DNA from: Hydrogenophaga sp.
GTDB taxonomy: Bacteria > Pseudomonadota > Gammaproteobacteria > Burkholderiales > Burkholderiaceae_C
Assembly: GCF_018780385.1 (NCBI RefSeq)
Contig: NZ_JADMJO010000024.1
Coordinates: 1-38,802 of the forward strand
Length of the DNA stretch: 38,802 nucleotides
Reading direction: 5' to 3'
The notes beneath the pieces were generated by a model. That model was not told the origin of the DNA. It made no database searches and saw only the letters and a program-made list of their open reading frames with translations. Positions 1 to 7,263 of the stretch are shown piece by piece. The translations under genes and the position numbers were made by a program. The first letter of the stretch is position 1, and the number at the start of each line of letters is the position of its first letter.

Positions 1-535
1 TGGCCGCCATCACGCGCTGCTTGCGCGCGTTGATCACGCCGTAGGCGCTGTTGAAGACCACGATCAGCAGCGCGCCAAACGCGGCGATGGCCACCTTGTT
101 GATGTCGGACACGCCGAACACCATGAGGAACAGCGGGATGAGCGCTGACGAAGGCGTGGAGCGGAAGAAGTCGATCAGGAACTCCACGCTGCGGTAGGCC
201 TTTTCGTTGCTGCCCAGCAGCACACCCAGCGGCATGCCGACGATGGCCGCGATCAGGAAGGCCTGCACCGTGCGCCAGACTGTGACGAGGAAGTCGCCCA
301 GCAGAGGGCCACCGGCCAGACCACCCACCAGGGCGCGCATCGCGTCCAGCGGTGGCGGCAGCAGGATGGGTTTGATGAAGCCGGTGCGCACCACCAGGTC
401 CCAGATGATGAAGAGCACAACCGGGCCCACGAAGGGCAGGGCGCGTCCCCAGTCGGTCTTGCGGGGCACCGGGGCCGCGTTGGCGGCTGGGGGTGTCCAG
501 GGCTTGGCGGCTTCCGCCGCGTTGGGCGCGGTCAT
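1..535 (-). CDS. ABC transporter permease, SsuC/TauC type (partial)
   Basis: Inner-membrane permease of a nitrate/sulfonate/taurine-type importer. The start codon is at 533-535 and the gene runs off the left edge, so only about the first 178 residues are visible. The translation shows a cytoplasmic N-terminus rich in Ala and Pro, a first hydrophobic segment (LPFVGPVVLFIIWDLVV), and then the family-typical stretch with GMPLGVLLG and STPSSALIPLFL, which is the start of the BPD_transp_1 domain. It lies downstream of a Tat-exported binding protein, 88 bases away, in the same direction, so it is probably the second gene of the operon. An ATPase is expected beyond the edge. The gap before it is filled by an intergenic repeat. 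The substrate is not readable from sequence; the nearby Rieske oxygenase suggests an aromatic acid, which is inference. Confidence 0.88.
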   Translation of the reverse strand, partial: MTAPNAAEAAKPWTPPAANAAPVPRKTDWGRALPFVGPVVLFIIWDLVVRTGFIKPILLPPPLDAMRALVGGLAGGPLLGDFLVTVWRTVQAFLIAAIVGMPLGVLLGSNEKAYRSVEFLIDFFRSTPSSALIPLFLMVFGVSDINKVAIAAFGALLIVVFNSAYGVINARKQRVMAA

Positions 536-617
536 GGCGCCGCCGGGCCGCCCCAAGGCGACATGCGTCCCCTTGGGGGGCAGAGCAGCCGCAAAGCGGC
601 AAACGTGGGGGCTGTCA
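536..617 (-). repeat. Intergenic repeat, copy 1
   Basis: This element fills almost the whole gap between the binding-protein stop and the permease start. Read on the minus strand it begins ATGACA, then CCCCCACG, a G/C hairpin around CTGCCCCCC and AAGGGG, then CGCCTTGGGGCGG and a GGCGGCGC end that abuts the next start codon. The same order of blocks recurs between cheR and cheD (33988-34073). It resembles the short GC-rich repeats I know from between Comamonadaceae genes; the family assignment is from memory. Confidence 0.6.
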
Positions 618-623
618 TTTTTT

Positions 624-1637
624 TCAGCCTTTGTAGATCATGGTGTCGACCATGAGGCGCGAGCTGAAGATGCCCTTCTCGGAAAACAAGTCGAAGAACT
701 TCTGGAAGTGGCCGATGTCGGCGGGCGTGAACTCGTTGTACATCGTGTAGGCGGCCAGTGGCACCTCGCCGGCGAGTGCGCCTTCGATGGGGGTGTAGCC
801 CGTGAGGTACTTGCGCGCCTCCACCGGCTTGCTGCGCACGTAGGCCACGCCCTTGGCGTACGCCGCCACAAACTTCTTCGCCGCCTCGGGGTTCTTCTTG
901 ATGAACTCGGACGACAGCGATGCCGAGCCGCCGAACCACGGCGCCATGTTGTCGCCCAGCACGTAGCGTGCAATGACACCAGCCTCCAGCACGCGGCTGG
1001 TGCCGTTCAGGCGGCCGATGGTGCCCGTGGGCTCCAGCGTGTAGGCGCCGTCGATCTGGCCTGCGGCGAGCGCGGCCACGTGCTGGCCGATGGGCAGTTC
1101 AACCACGGTGGCACCGGTGGCGCCACCGCGCTCCAGGATGGTCTTGGCCAGGGTCACGTTCTGGATGCCGGGGCCCGAGGCCACGCGCTTGCCCTTGAGG
1201 TCGGCCATCACCTTGGCGGGGCTGGCCACCGGCACGATGACTTCGTCGAGCACGTTCTTCACGTTGCTGGGGTTGGAGCAGAAGATCTTGAAGGTGCCCG
1301 GCTGGGCGAGTTCGCCGATGGCGACGTTGGCCGACCCCGTGCCGTTGGCCGTGCCGTCGGAGCGGCCCGAGAGCACCGCTTCCATCACCTGCTGGGCGCC
1401 AGCGAACTTCAAAGGCTCCACGTCCAGGCCGGCTTCCTTGAAATAGCCCAGCTCGATGGCCGAATAGAACGGCAGGCCGGCGGCGATGGGCCAGTAGCCC
1501 AGGCGCACCTTGGTGGCGGCCTGCGCGCGCAGGATGCGCGGTGCGCCCAGCGCGCCGATGGCGGCACCCGCGACACCGAGCTGCAGCACGGTGCGGCGGC
1601 TGGAGGAAGTGGGCATGGTGATGAGGGATTTCTTCAT
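624..1637 (-). CDS. ABC transporter substrate-binding protein, NMT1/SsuA-like, Tat-exported
   Basis: Periplasmic binding protein of 337 residues for the adjacent permease. The N-terminus carries a twin-arginine signal: Ser-Ser-Ser-Arg-Arg-Thr-Val followed by a hydrophobic Ala/Gly/Leu core and a cleavage site near RAQA. The mature part has the NMT1/THI5 fold signs: VRLGYWPIAAGLPFYSAIE at its start, then YFKEAGLDVE, a VMEAVLSGRSD motif, and a two-lobe periplasmic-binding domain to the C-terminus. I chose the start at 1637 (MKKSL) because GGAG lies about 7-10 bases upstream and it includes the full signal; a second Met seven codons on, also before the Arg pair, is possible. An inverted repeat at 1712-1725, similar to the GntR operators at 7151-7172, lies upstream. 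Substrate unknown; sulfonates, taurine and aromatic acids are all known for the family. Confidence 0.88.
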   Translation of the reverse strand: MKKSLITMPTSSSRRTVLQLGVAGAAIGALGAPRILRAQAATKVRLGYWPIAAGLPFYSAIELGYFKEAGLDVEPLKFAGAQQVMEAVLSGRSDGTANGTGSANVAIGELAQPGTFKIFCSNPSNVKNVLDEVIVPVASPAKVMADLKGKRVASGPGIQNVTLAKTILERGGATGATVVELPIGQHVAALAAGQIDGAYTLEPTGTIGRLNGTSRVLEAGVIARYVLGDNMAPWFGGSASLSSEFIKKNPEAAKKFVAAYAKGVAYVRSKPVEARKYLTGYTPIEGALAGEVPLAAYTMYNEFTPADIGHFQKFFDLFSEKGIFSSRLMVDTMIYKG

Positions 1638-1711
1638 GGAGGACTCCAGCGGGTTGAACAAGGGATGACGCACCAGGATGGAAGCGACCCGCACCATGCG
1701 TGAGCATTCCG

Positions 1712-1725
1712 TCTTGTATTCAAGA
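1712..1725. promoter_or_regulatory. Candidate operator upstream of the binding-protein gene
   Basis: Inverted repeat with 5-base arms TCTTG and CAAGA around TATT. Read on the minus strand the core is TTGAATACAA. It shares TGAATACA with the perfect operator at 7151-7172 beside the GntR gene. A promoter for the importer may overlap it: TTGGCA, 18 bases, TTGAAT on the minus strand, but this match is only fair. Confidence 0.45.
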
Positions 1726-1759
1726 TGGCTTGCAAGCTTGATGCCAACCCGCAGGCGTG

Positions 1760-1794
1760 AAAAAGCCCGCCGCACTCCAGGTGCGACGGGCTTT
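1760..1794 (-). terminator. Rho-independent terminator after hipA
   Basis: A 13-14 bp stem (1762-1775 with 1781-1794, one imperfect position) and a 5-base loop are followed on the minus strand by five T residues. It lies just beyond the hipA stop codon and before the importer promoter. Confidence 0.8.
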
Positions 1795-1806
1795 GGTGTG
1801 CCGGCG

Positions 1807-3150
1807 TCAGCGGAAAATCCTGGGTGTGCCCGCCCTGCGCTTGCGTGGCCCAGGGCTCGCTGCGGGGTGTCGGTGCTCGTCGCGCTGCTGCTTCAGCTCG
1901 TCACTGTCGATGAACTCGGCGAGCGCCTCGATGTCCCCGGCCGTCACGCCACATGCGGTGAAGTGCGCATGCCAGCCGTCGACCACGCGCACCACCTCGC
2001 TCACCGCGTCGCGCGCCTGCGTTTCATCCAGCCCGAAATCCCGGTGCACCGAGATGGCGGCTTGCAGGTCGGGGTCGACGACATCGTCGGCAATCATGAA
2101 TTCGTGCGCGAGCGCGCCGGAGCCGGTGGTGACCACGTCGTAGGCGTCGCTCAGGTTGACCACCGGCACCCCGTTGATGAACTCGTAGGTCACCGCGTGG
2201 TTCTTCTCGTGGTCGTCGGTGTTGGCGATCAGGATGTTGAAAGCCATCCGCCGAAACAGGTCCTGCAGGTGTTGGTCCAGACGCTGCACATTGCCCATGG
2301 CGCGCAGGCGGCGGGCCAGTTGCGGATACCCGTACTGGGGCTCTTCTCCCTGAGGCGTCGCCGCGCGCAGGAGCGTGGAGGCCGACACGCTGTGCACGCG
2401 GGTGTTGCCAATGCGGTCAAAGCGACGCACGGCGATCGCATGTTCGGCCGGCAGTGTGATGACGCGCGTCTGCGCCACCCGCACCCCGGCCGTTTGAGCC
2501 AACGTCATGCAGGCGTGCTCCACGAGGGGCTGGTCCCAGGGTTCACCGTCGAAGAATTTAACGACCCACTCTTCGCCTTCGATGTTGACAACAGCCTTGG
2601 GCTTGGCACCGCCCAGGCTGCCCCCCGCGCCAAGCAGTTCCCTGCGCTGTGTGGTGAGTTCACCCTCACCGCTTTGGATGACGGCGGCCGCTTCGGCCAG
2701 CGTGGGCACGTCGTGCAAGCGAGGCAGGGGCCTGCGGTTGAAGGGCTGGTACTCCGTGTCGGACCCGCTGACGCCCAGAGCGCCAAAACGGTCGTCGCCG
2801 GCGAGGTAGAGGTGGTCGCGCAGCGTTGCGCCCTTTTTGTAGAGGGTGCGGATCACCTTCTCGCCCCACCGGTCCGGACGCGAGTCGTCCAGCGCACCGG
2901 GCGCTGCGGGCTCGCGGTGGCGCCGGTGCACGGGTGAATGGGTTCGCTCGCGCAGCGGCATGTCTTCGCTCAGCGCAAAGCCGTCGTGCTGCCACGACGG
3001 TGTGTAGGTGAGGCTTGCATCGCCATTGCTCACGCGCCCGATCTCACCGATGAGAACCGGGTTGTGCGGGTCAGCCAGGTACCAGACAAACAGACGCTCG
3101 GGCACGGCTGCGGCCGTGCGCTTGAGGGGTGTGGGTTGGCGCGCCGGCAT
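1807..3150 (-). CDS. hipA: HipA-family Ser/Thr kinase (type II toxin)
   Basis: Toxin kinase of 447 residues, close to the usual HipA length of about 440. HipA of E. coli phosphorylates glutamyl-tRNA synthetase and induces persistence; the target of this one is unknown. Visible signs are an N-terminal HipA subdomain 1 (FVWYLADPHNPVLIGEIGR), the nucleotide loop LGGAKPKA at 179-186, the catalytic loop NTDDHEKN at 310-317 with the presumed catalytic Asp312, and the metal-binding AYDVV at 336-340 with Asp338. The start lies 6 bases after the stop of the hipB-like gene, so the pair is one operon with the antitoxin first. A terminator follows. The C-terminal tail after about residue 420 is basic and low in complexity. 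The kinase core looks intact. Confidence 0.9.
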   Translation of the reverse strand: MPARQPTPLKRTAAAVPERLFVWYLADPHNPVLIGEIGRVSNGDASLTYTPSWQHDGFALSEDMPLRERTHSPVHRRHREPAAPGALDDSRPDRWGEKVIRTLYKKGATLRDHLYLAGDDRFGALGVSGSDTEYQPFNRRPLPRLHDVPTLAEAAAVIQSGEGELTTQRRELLGAGGSLGGAKPKAVVNIEGEEWVVKFFDGEPWDQPLVEHACMTLAQTAGVRVAQTRVITLPAEHAIAVRRFDRIGNTRVHSVSASTLLRAATPQGEEPQYGYPQLARRLRAMGNVQRLDQHLQDLFRRMAFNILIANTDDHEKNHAVTYEFINGVPVVNLSDAYDVVTTGSGALAHEFMIADDVVDPDLQAAISVHRDFGLDETQARDAVSEVVRVVDGWHAHFTACGVTAGDIEALAEFIDSDELKQQRDEHRHPAASPGPRKRRAGTPRIFR

Positions 3151-3156
3151 GGGGCG

Positions 3157-3543
3157 TCACGCCTTCGGGGTGGGCTTGAGCGCCTTGGCCTGGCGGCTGA
3201 GGCGCACGTTCATGGCGCGTGTGGCGCGCTGCTTGCCCAACTGGATGGCTTCATTCACGTCCATCTCCAATGCGTCCCGGTCGAATTCGGGGGCGGCGAT
3301 GCGTGCGAGCTCACCGTCGCGGCCGATCAACCACAAGGCCTGGGCATAGGCGCCCAGCGAGACGGTGGGGTCTCCGTTTTCCATCCGGCTCAACGTGGGC
3401 ACCGACACGCCGATGCGCTTGGCGCGCGTGGCCAGTGATTCCTTGCGGCGCACGCGTGCCACCGCCAGATGCGAGCCCATTGTCTCGATGGCGCTCAGCG
3501 TGGCGGGTGTGAGATTGAGGACGGCCTGTGATTGCTTTGACAT
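3157..3543 (-). CDS. hipB: HipB-like antitoxin, XRE/Cro helix-turn-helix
   Basis: DNA-binding antitoxin of 128 residues, partner of HipA. An XRE-type helix-turn-helix spans about residues 30-70, with RAKRIGVSVPTLSRMENGDP covering the turn and recognition helix. The C-terminal part (QLGKQRATRAMNVRLSRQAK) is basic and longer than in E. coli HipB (88 residues). HipB proteins repress their own operon by binding palindromes in the promoter; suitable palindromes lie at 3564-3574 and 3578-3589. The predicted transcription start is only about two bases before this ATG and no ribosome binding site is visible, so the message may be leaderless. An alternative start at Met23 also lacks a clear ribosome site. 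Confidence 0.87.
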   Translation of the reverse strand: MSKQSQAVLNLTPATLSAIETMGSHLAVARVRRKESLATRAKRIGVSVPTLSRMENGDPTVSLGAYAQALWLIGRDGELARIAAPEFDRDALEMDVNEAIQLGKQRATRAMNVRLSRQAKALKPTPKA

Positions 3544-3551
3544 GAACGTGT

Positions 3552-3589
3552 ATTTTATCTTTAGTGATATTCACGTCAACATATATGTT
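3552..3589 (-). promoter_or_regulatory. hipBA promoter with overlapping palindromic operators
   Basis: On the minus strand, TTGACG (3574-3579), a 16-base spacer and TAAAAT (3552-3557) form a strong sigma-70 promoter in a distinctly AT-rich island. A perfect 12-base palindrome, AACATATATGTT (3578-3589), overlaps the -35 box. A second inverted repeat, GTGA-TAT-TCAC (3564-3574), fills the spacer. This layout fits autorepression by the antitoxin. Confidence 0.65.
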
Positions 3590-3635
3590 CAATTGTTGGG
3601 TGGGCTGAATCTGAAGCCGCAGCGCTTTTCCCATG

Positions 3636-3667
3636 AAAAAAGGGGCACTGCCTGAGACAGTACCCCT
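3636..3667 (-). terminator. Rho-independent terminator after the DUF3096 gene
   Basis: A 9 bp stem with one mismatch (3642-3650 with 3658-3666) and a 7-base loop is followed on the minus strand by six T residues. It ends transcription coming from the DUF3096 gene before the hipBA promoter. Confidence 0.8.
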
Positions 3668-3697
3668 GGTGGTTGCATGCGGCTCAGGCCGCACGCA

Positions 3698-3847
3698 TCA
3701 CAAGCCGAGGTTGCGACCGAACAGGCCGATCACGCCCACGATGATCAGGTAGAAGGCAACGATGTAGTTCAGCATGCGCGGCATGATGAGGATCAGGATG
3801 CCGGCGATGAGGGCCACCAGGGGGCCGATGCTCAGGTGAAGGTTCAT
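3698..3847 (-). CDS. DUF3096 family mini membrane protein
   Basis: Small membrane protein of 49 residues. It begins MNLHLSIGPLVALIAGILIL and continues with a PRMLNYIVAFYLIIVGVIGLFG segment, giving two hydrophobic helices with a short PRMLN turn. This is the typical layout and length of DUF3096 proteins, whose function is not established. AAGAAG lies about 8-13 bases before the ATG. A terminator follows directly. It reads in the same direction as the Rieske oxygenase cluster but is 143 bases from it, with hairpin-forming sequence between, so it is probably a separate unit. Confidence 0.8.
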   Translation of the reverse strand: MNLHLSIGPLVALIAGILILIMPRMLNYIVAFYLIIVGVIGLFGRNLGL

Positions 3848-3868
3848 GGCGGTTCTTCTTGAAAGAGG

Positions 3869-3954
3869 GTCGTGCTGGCGCCGCAGAGGTTGCGGCGCAC
3901 CAGCCCGGGCATTTCATCATGTCGGGCCGGCCCTCGCGGCGTCTGTGCGACGCC
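3869..3954. other. Hairpin-rich gap between the DUF3096 gene and the gamma-carbonic-anhydrase gene
   Basis: Two inverted repeats are visible. One pairs GCTGGCGCCGCA with TGCGGCGCACCAGC around 3869-3897. The other is GGCGTC-TGTGC-GACGCC at 3938-3954. Neither has a T-run, so a terminator role is only possible. Confidence 0.35.
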
Positions 3955-3990
3955 ATACACACCGAGCGGGCCTCACTGGGTGGAATTCGC

Positions 3991-4542
3991 TCAGCACAGT
4001 TGCTGAAAGGCCCGCTGGATCATCGAGCCCGTGAGCAGCCGACGCAGCACGCCGGCCTCGTCGCGCTGGCCGGTGGCGTCCTTGCCCAGGCCTGAGATTT
4101 CGTCTGCCGTCAGCGCCCGCACCACGTGGGCAGGCATGCCCGCAATCAGGGTGCCGTCGGGAAACGTGGCACCGTGCGGCACCAGCGTGCCGTCGGCCAC
4201 GATGCAGTGGCGCCCGATGACGGCGCCACCGAAGATCACCGCTCTAACGCCCACCCGCGTGCCGTCCCCGATCACGCAGCCCTGCAGCACGGCCCCGTTG
4301 TCGATGACCACGCCACGGCCGATGCGCACCGGCGTGTCGCACTCGTTGTGGATCACGGCGCCGTCGCGGATGCTGCTGTCCTCACCCACTTCGATGGGCT
4401 GCGAGTCGGCGTGCAGCACGGCGTTTGGCCACACGCCACAGCCAGCGCCCAGCCGCACATCGCCGATCACCGCCGCGGTCTCCGCCACATAGCAGGTGCT
4501 GTTCACGGAAGGGCGCTTGTCGTAAGCCGCATAAATGCCCAT
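3991..4542 (-). CDS. Gamma-carbonic-anhydrase-like left-handed beta-helix protein, metal ligands replaced
   Basis: Hexapeptide-repeat protein of 183 residues, matching the YrdA/PaaY/CaiE group in length and layout. Isoleucine- and valine-led hexapeptides run from about residue 20 to 125, then AGMPAHVVRAL leads to a C-terminal helix. In metal-binding relatives three His residues hold zinc or iron. Here the first remains (His65 in GAVIHN), but the Gly-His position is Asn82 and the Leu-His-Gly position is Gln87; the usual Arg of the RGD-like motif is His44. It is therefore unlikely to be a working carbonic anhydrase. It starts 33 bases after the oxidoreductase stop and is probably co-transcribed with the Rieske oxygenase. 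Related proteins in aromatic degradation clusters include thioesterases such as PaaY. A role here is inference. Confidence 0.85.
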   Translation of the reverse strand: MGIYAAYDKRPSVNSTCYVAETAAVIGDVRLGAGCGVWPNAVLHADSQPIEVGEDSSIRDGAVIHNECDTPVRIGRGVVIDNGAVLQGCVIGDGTRVGVRAVIFGGAVIGRHCIVADGTLVPHGATFPDGTLIAGMPAHVVRALTADEISGLGKDATGQRDEAGVLRRLLTGSMIQRAFQQLC

Positions 4543-4575
4543 GGCTTGGCTCCTGGATGCGGTGGGGTGGTGGCG

Positions 4576-5547
4576 TCACAGGTGCAGCGTGATGCTGCGA
4601 CTCGTGACGCGGGAAACACAGAGCGTGAGGCAGCTATTCTTCTCATCGTCGCCCAGGATGAAGTCGTTGTGCTCGACCTCACCGTCTACGTAGCCAGTCT
4701 TGCAGGTGCCGCACAGCCCGCTCATGCACGACGTGGGCACATGGATGCCGTTTTGGCTCAGCAGCTCCAACAGGTCGCCGCCGTCGGGAAGCACCAGTTC
4801 CCGCCCCGATTGCGCCAGCCGCACGGTGGCCCCGGTGGTGGGGGCCGGGGGCTCGGTGCGCGTCGGTGCCTGGAAGTGCTCCGAATGCACGGTGCCCGGC
4901 CGCCAATGAGCGGCGGCCTGACCGCAGGCTTTCATGAACCCGGGTGGCCCGCAGAAATACAGGTGGGTGCCCTCGGGCTGACTCTCCAGCAGGGCGACCA
5001 GGTCCAGGCCCGCACCGACCTGGCCGTTGTCGAAATGCCAGCGCGCCGAGCCCGGGGCCCGGCGGTTGAGGGCGTCGAGTTCTTCGGTGAAGGCGGCCAC
5101 CTCGCGGGAGCGTGCGCAGTAGTGCAGCTCGAACGGTGTGCCGGCCTGCAGCAGGCTGTGCGCCATGGACTTCAGTGGAGTGATGCCGATGCCACCGGCC
5201 AGCAGCAGGGCCGAGGTCTGGTCGGGCTGCAGTTCGAACTGGTTGCGCGGGTGGCTCACGCGCACCGTGTCGCCGACCTTCAACGCCTCGTGCACGCGCA
5301 GCGAGCCGCCGCGACCGTTGACGTCTTTCAACACACCGATGACGTAGCGGCGTGTCTCGGCCGGGTCGTTGCACAGCGAGTACTGCCGCACCAGGCCGCC
5401 AGGCAGGTGCACGTCGATGTGGGCCCCGGCGGTGAAGGGCGGGAGGCGCTCGTGGTCGAGCGCACACAGCTCGAACGAGTGGATGCCGGTCGCTTCCATG
5501 CGGATCTGGCGGATCCGCAAATCCAGCAAGGTGTCGAGTTCGGTCAT
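4576..5547 (-). CDS. Rieske oxygenase reductase, phthalate dioxygenase reductase/VanB type
   Basis: Electron-transfer partner of 323 residues that passes electrons from NAD(P)H through flavin and a 2Fe-2S centre to the oxygenase encoded just upstream. Domains in order are a flavin-binding barrel with RQYSLCNDP at 54-62, a nucleotide-binding domain with GGIGITPLKSM at 118-128 and CGPPGFM at 199-205, and a C-terminal plant-type ferredoxin domain. The ferredoxin cysteines are Cys274, Cys279, Cys282 and Cys310, with spacing X4, X2, X27 as in phthalate dioxygenase reductase. All key residues are present. It begins 3 bases after the oxygenase stop, so the two genes are surely co-transcribed. The likely flavin is FMN from family knowledge. 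Confidence 0.93.
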   Translation of the reverse strand: MTELDTLLDLRIRQIRMEATGIHSFELCALDHERLPPFTAGAHIDVHLPGGLVRQYSLCNDPAETRRYVIGVLKDVNGRGGSLRVHEALKVGDTVRVSHPRNQFELQPDQTSALLLAGGIGITPLKSMAHSLLQAGTPFELHYCARSREVAAFTEELDALNRRAPGSARWHFDNGQVGAGLDLVALLESQPEGTHLYFCGPPGFMKACGQAAAHWRPGTVHSEHFQAPTRTEPPAPTTGATVRLAQSGRELVLPDGGDLLELLSQNGIHVPTSCMSGLCGTCKTGYVDGEVEHNDFILGDDEKNSCLTLCVSRVTSRSITLHL

Positions 5548-5550
5548 CGA

Positions 5551-7110
5551 TCAGGACGCTGAGGCGCTGGCTTTCATCTCGGCTTCCAGCGCAAGCATCT
5601 TCGTCTTGACGAACCGCTCGCGCTCGGCGCCCTTGAGGTGTTCGCTCTCGGCCAGCATGGTCACCACCGCCTTGGTCACGTGGCGCCGGCGCACGATTTC
5701 GTCTTCCACGCGCGCGCCCACCGGGATCTCCAGCACGTTGCCCGAGCAGAAGCTGCGCGGCATGCCGGCGGCTTCTCGCAGCCACTCGGCGAAGCCCTCG
5801 GCGCTGGCGTTTTTATTGGTGCCGCGCACGGCGTCGCGCAGCAGCTTGCGGAACATGTAGACCCCGGCATCGAGCTTGGTGGGGTTTTCCAACGCGTGCA
5901 CCGCGATCGGCCGCTGGCTGATGATGGCCTCATAGTCACCCGGCGCGTACTGCGCCTGCTTGTAGTTGGCGCGCATGCGGTGGTTGGTCGGAACCTCCGG
6001 CCGGTCGTTGATGTCGTGCTCTCCAAAGCGCTCTGGCCGGCGCAGTGCGACCTGACCTTCCAGAAAGTCGATCGACTCGTAGCCCACCAGCGACTTGATG
6101 CCCACGCCGCGCGTGTCGATGCCCGGGCCCATCACGCGCCAGCCGATCATCTTGCTGTTGACGTCGTCCACCGGCACGGTCCAACGAATGATGTGGAAGC
6201 GGCTGAAGTGCTTTTGCGCCGAGCCGTCTTCGGACGTGTAGGCGTGCAGGCTGAGGTTGGGCAGCACCTGGTGCTGCACGCGGATGAACAGGCGGTCGTC
6301 GCTGACACGGCGCGCGCCCGCGCAGGCCAGTGAGCGGCCCCCTTGCACCGGCACGAACTGCATGTCGGGTGCCACCTCCATCGATGGCGCGCCCACCTCG
6401 TCGAACGTGGTGCCCTGGAAATTCCCGCCCACCACGTTCTTGGCCGAGTGCAGCGTGGCGGTGTGGAAGTTGTCGGCGGCGTTGTCCTGCACCTGCAGCC
6501 AGTTGCAGTGCTGGAAGTTGCTGTAGGGCACCAGCTCGTCGCCGGGCAACACTGTGAAGTCGCTTTCCCACTCGGGGAACGGTGGCTCCTTCTCGGGCGG
6601 GCCCATGTAGGCAAACACCAGCCCGTTGCGCTCGAAGGCCTTGTAGGCGCCCTGGCGGATCGAGCAGGCGTAGCGCTCGGCGTCCGCCTCTTCGCCCTTG
6701 GGGAAGGGCACCTTCAGGCAGGTGCCGTCGATGTCGAACACCATGCCGTGGTAGCAGCACATGATCCCGCGCTCCTGGATGGAGCCGTATTCCAGCGAGG
6801 CACCGCGGTGCACGCAATGGGCGTGCAGCAGGCCGACGCGACCGCTCTTGTCGCGAAAAGCCACCAGCTCCTCGCCCAGGATCATCAGGAAATGCGGTGT
6901 GTCCGTGAGCTCCATGGACATGCAGACCGGCTGCCAGAAGCTGCGCATGTACTCGCCCGTGGGCGTGCCCGGCCCCACCTCGGTCAGCTCCGGGTCGTGG
7001 CCCGGGATCTTGTTGGTGTGGTAGCCGCCATAGGGAATCAGCTTCTTTTCCATCGGTGCGGCGGTGCCGGTCGAGCGTTGGCTGTCGAGTTTGTCCATGG
7101 GCTGGGTCAT
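5551..7110 (-). CDS. Rieske non-heme iron aromatic ring-hydroxylating oxygenase, alpha subunit
   Basis: Oxygenase of 519 residues, in the longer phthalate-dioxygenase-like group. The Rieske centre is complete: Cys99-X-His101, then 16 residues, Cys118-X2-His121. The mononuclear iron site follows the family pattern Asp209-X3-Asp213-X2-His216-X4-His221, where Asp209 bridges the two centres between subunits. I chose the start at 7110 because GGAG lies about 8-11 bases upstream; an in-frame ATG 63 bases earlier lies inside the operator and lacks a ribosome site. The reductase follows directly. No small beta subunit is present, as expected for alpha-only oxygenases of this class. Expression is probably repressed by the divergent GntR protein, whose operator covers the expected start of transcription. 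The substrate cannot be named; phthalate-like or phenoxybenzoate-like aromatic acids are candidates. Confidence 0.93.
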   Translation of the reverse strand: MTQPMDKLDSQRSTGTAAPMEKKLIPYGGYHTNKIPGHDPELTEVGPGTPTGEYMRSFWQPVCMSMELTDTPHFLMILGEELVAFRDKSGRVGLLHAHCVHRGASLEYGSIQERGIMCCYHGMVFDIDGTCLKVPFPKGEEADAERYACSIRQGAYKAFERNGLVFAYMGPPEKEPPFPEWESDFTVLPGDELVPYSNFQHCNWLQVQDNAADNFHTATLHSAKNVVGGNFQGTTFDEVGAPSMEVAPDMQFVPVQGGRSLACAGARRVSDDRLFIRVQHQVLPNLSLHAYTSEDGSAQKHFSRFHIIRWTVPVDDVNSKMIGWRVMGPGIDTRGVGIKSLVGYESIDFLEGQVALRRPERFGEHDINDRPEVPTNHRMRANYKQAQYAPGDYEAIISQRPIAVHALENPTKLDAGVYMFRKLLRDAVRGTNKNASAEGFAEWLREAAGMPRSFCSGNVLEIPVGARVEDEIVRRRHVTKAVVTMLAESEHLKGAERERFVKTKMLALEAEMKASASAS

Positions 7111-7150
7111 GCGGTGTCTCCGGCGGTTTGTGGGGTAAAAATTGGAGTTC

Positions 7151-7172
7151 TGAACTCTGAATACAGAGTTCA
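7151..7172. promoter_or_regulatory. Perfect GntR-type operator in the oxygenase promoter
   Basis: Inverted repeat with perfect 9-base arms TGAACTCTG and CAGAGTTCA around AATA. It begins next to the -10 box of the oxygenase promoter and covers the expected transcription start, a classic place for repression. Confidence 0.8.
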
Positions 7173-7201
7173 AAGATAAAAGGGATGGGCGGATCTGTCA
7201 A
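7173..7201 (-). promoter_or_regulatory. Sigma-70 promoter of the Rieske oxygenase operon
   Basis: On the minus strand a consensus -35 box TTGACA (7196-7201) is followed after exactly 17 bases by TATCTT (7173-7178). Transcription would start near 7166, inside the operator. Confidence 0.75.
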
Positions 7202-7235
7202 CCCAAATCGGTTTACCCTTCTGTCTTTCGCTGTA

Positions 7236-7257
7236 CTCTGAATCCAAAATACAGAAG
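7236..7257. promoter_or_regulatory. Second, split GntR-type operator before the regulator gene
   Basis: Half-sites CTCTGAAT (7236-7243) and ATACAGA (7249-7255) repeat those of the perfect operator but are separated by five extra bases (CCAAA). The right half runs into the regulator's ribosome binding site (GAAGG, 7254-7258). This suggests autoregulation. Confidence 0.6.
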
Positions 7258-7263
7258 GTCACC

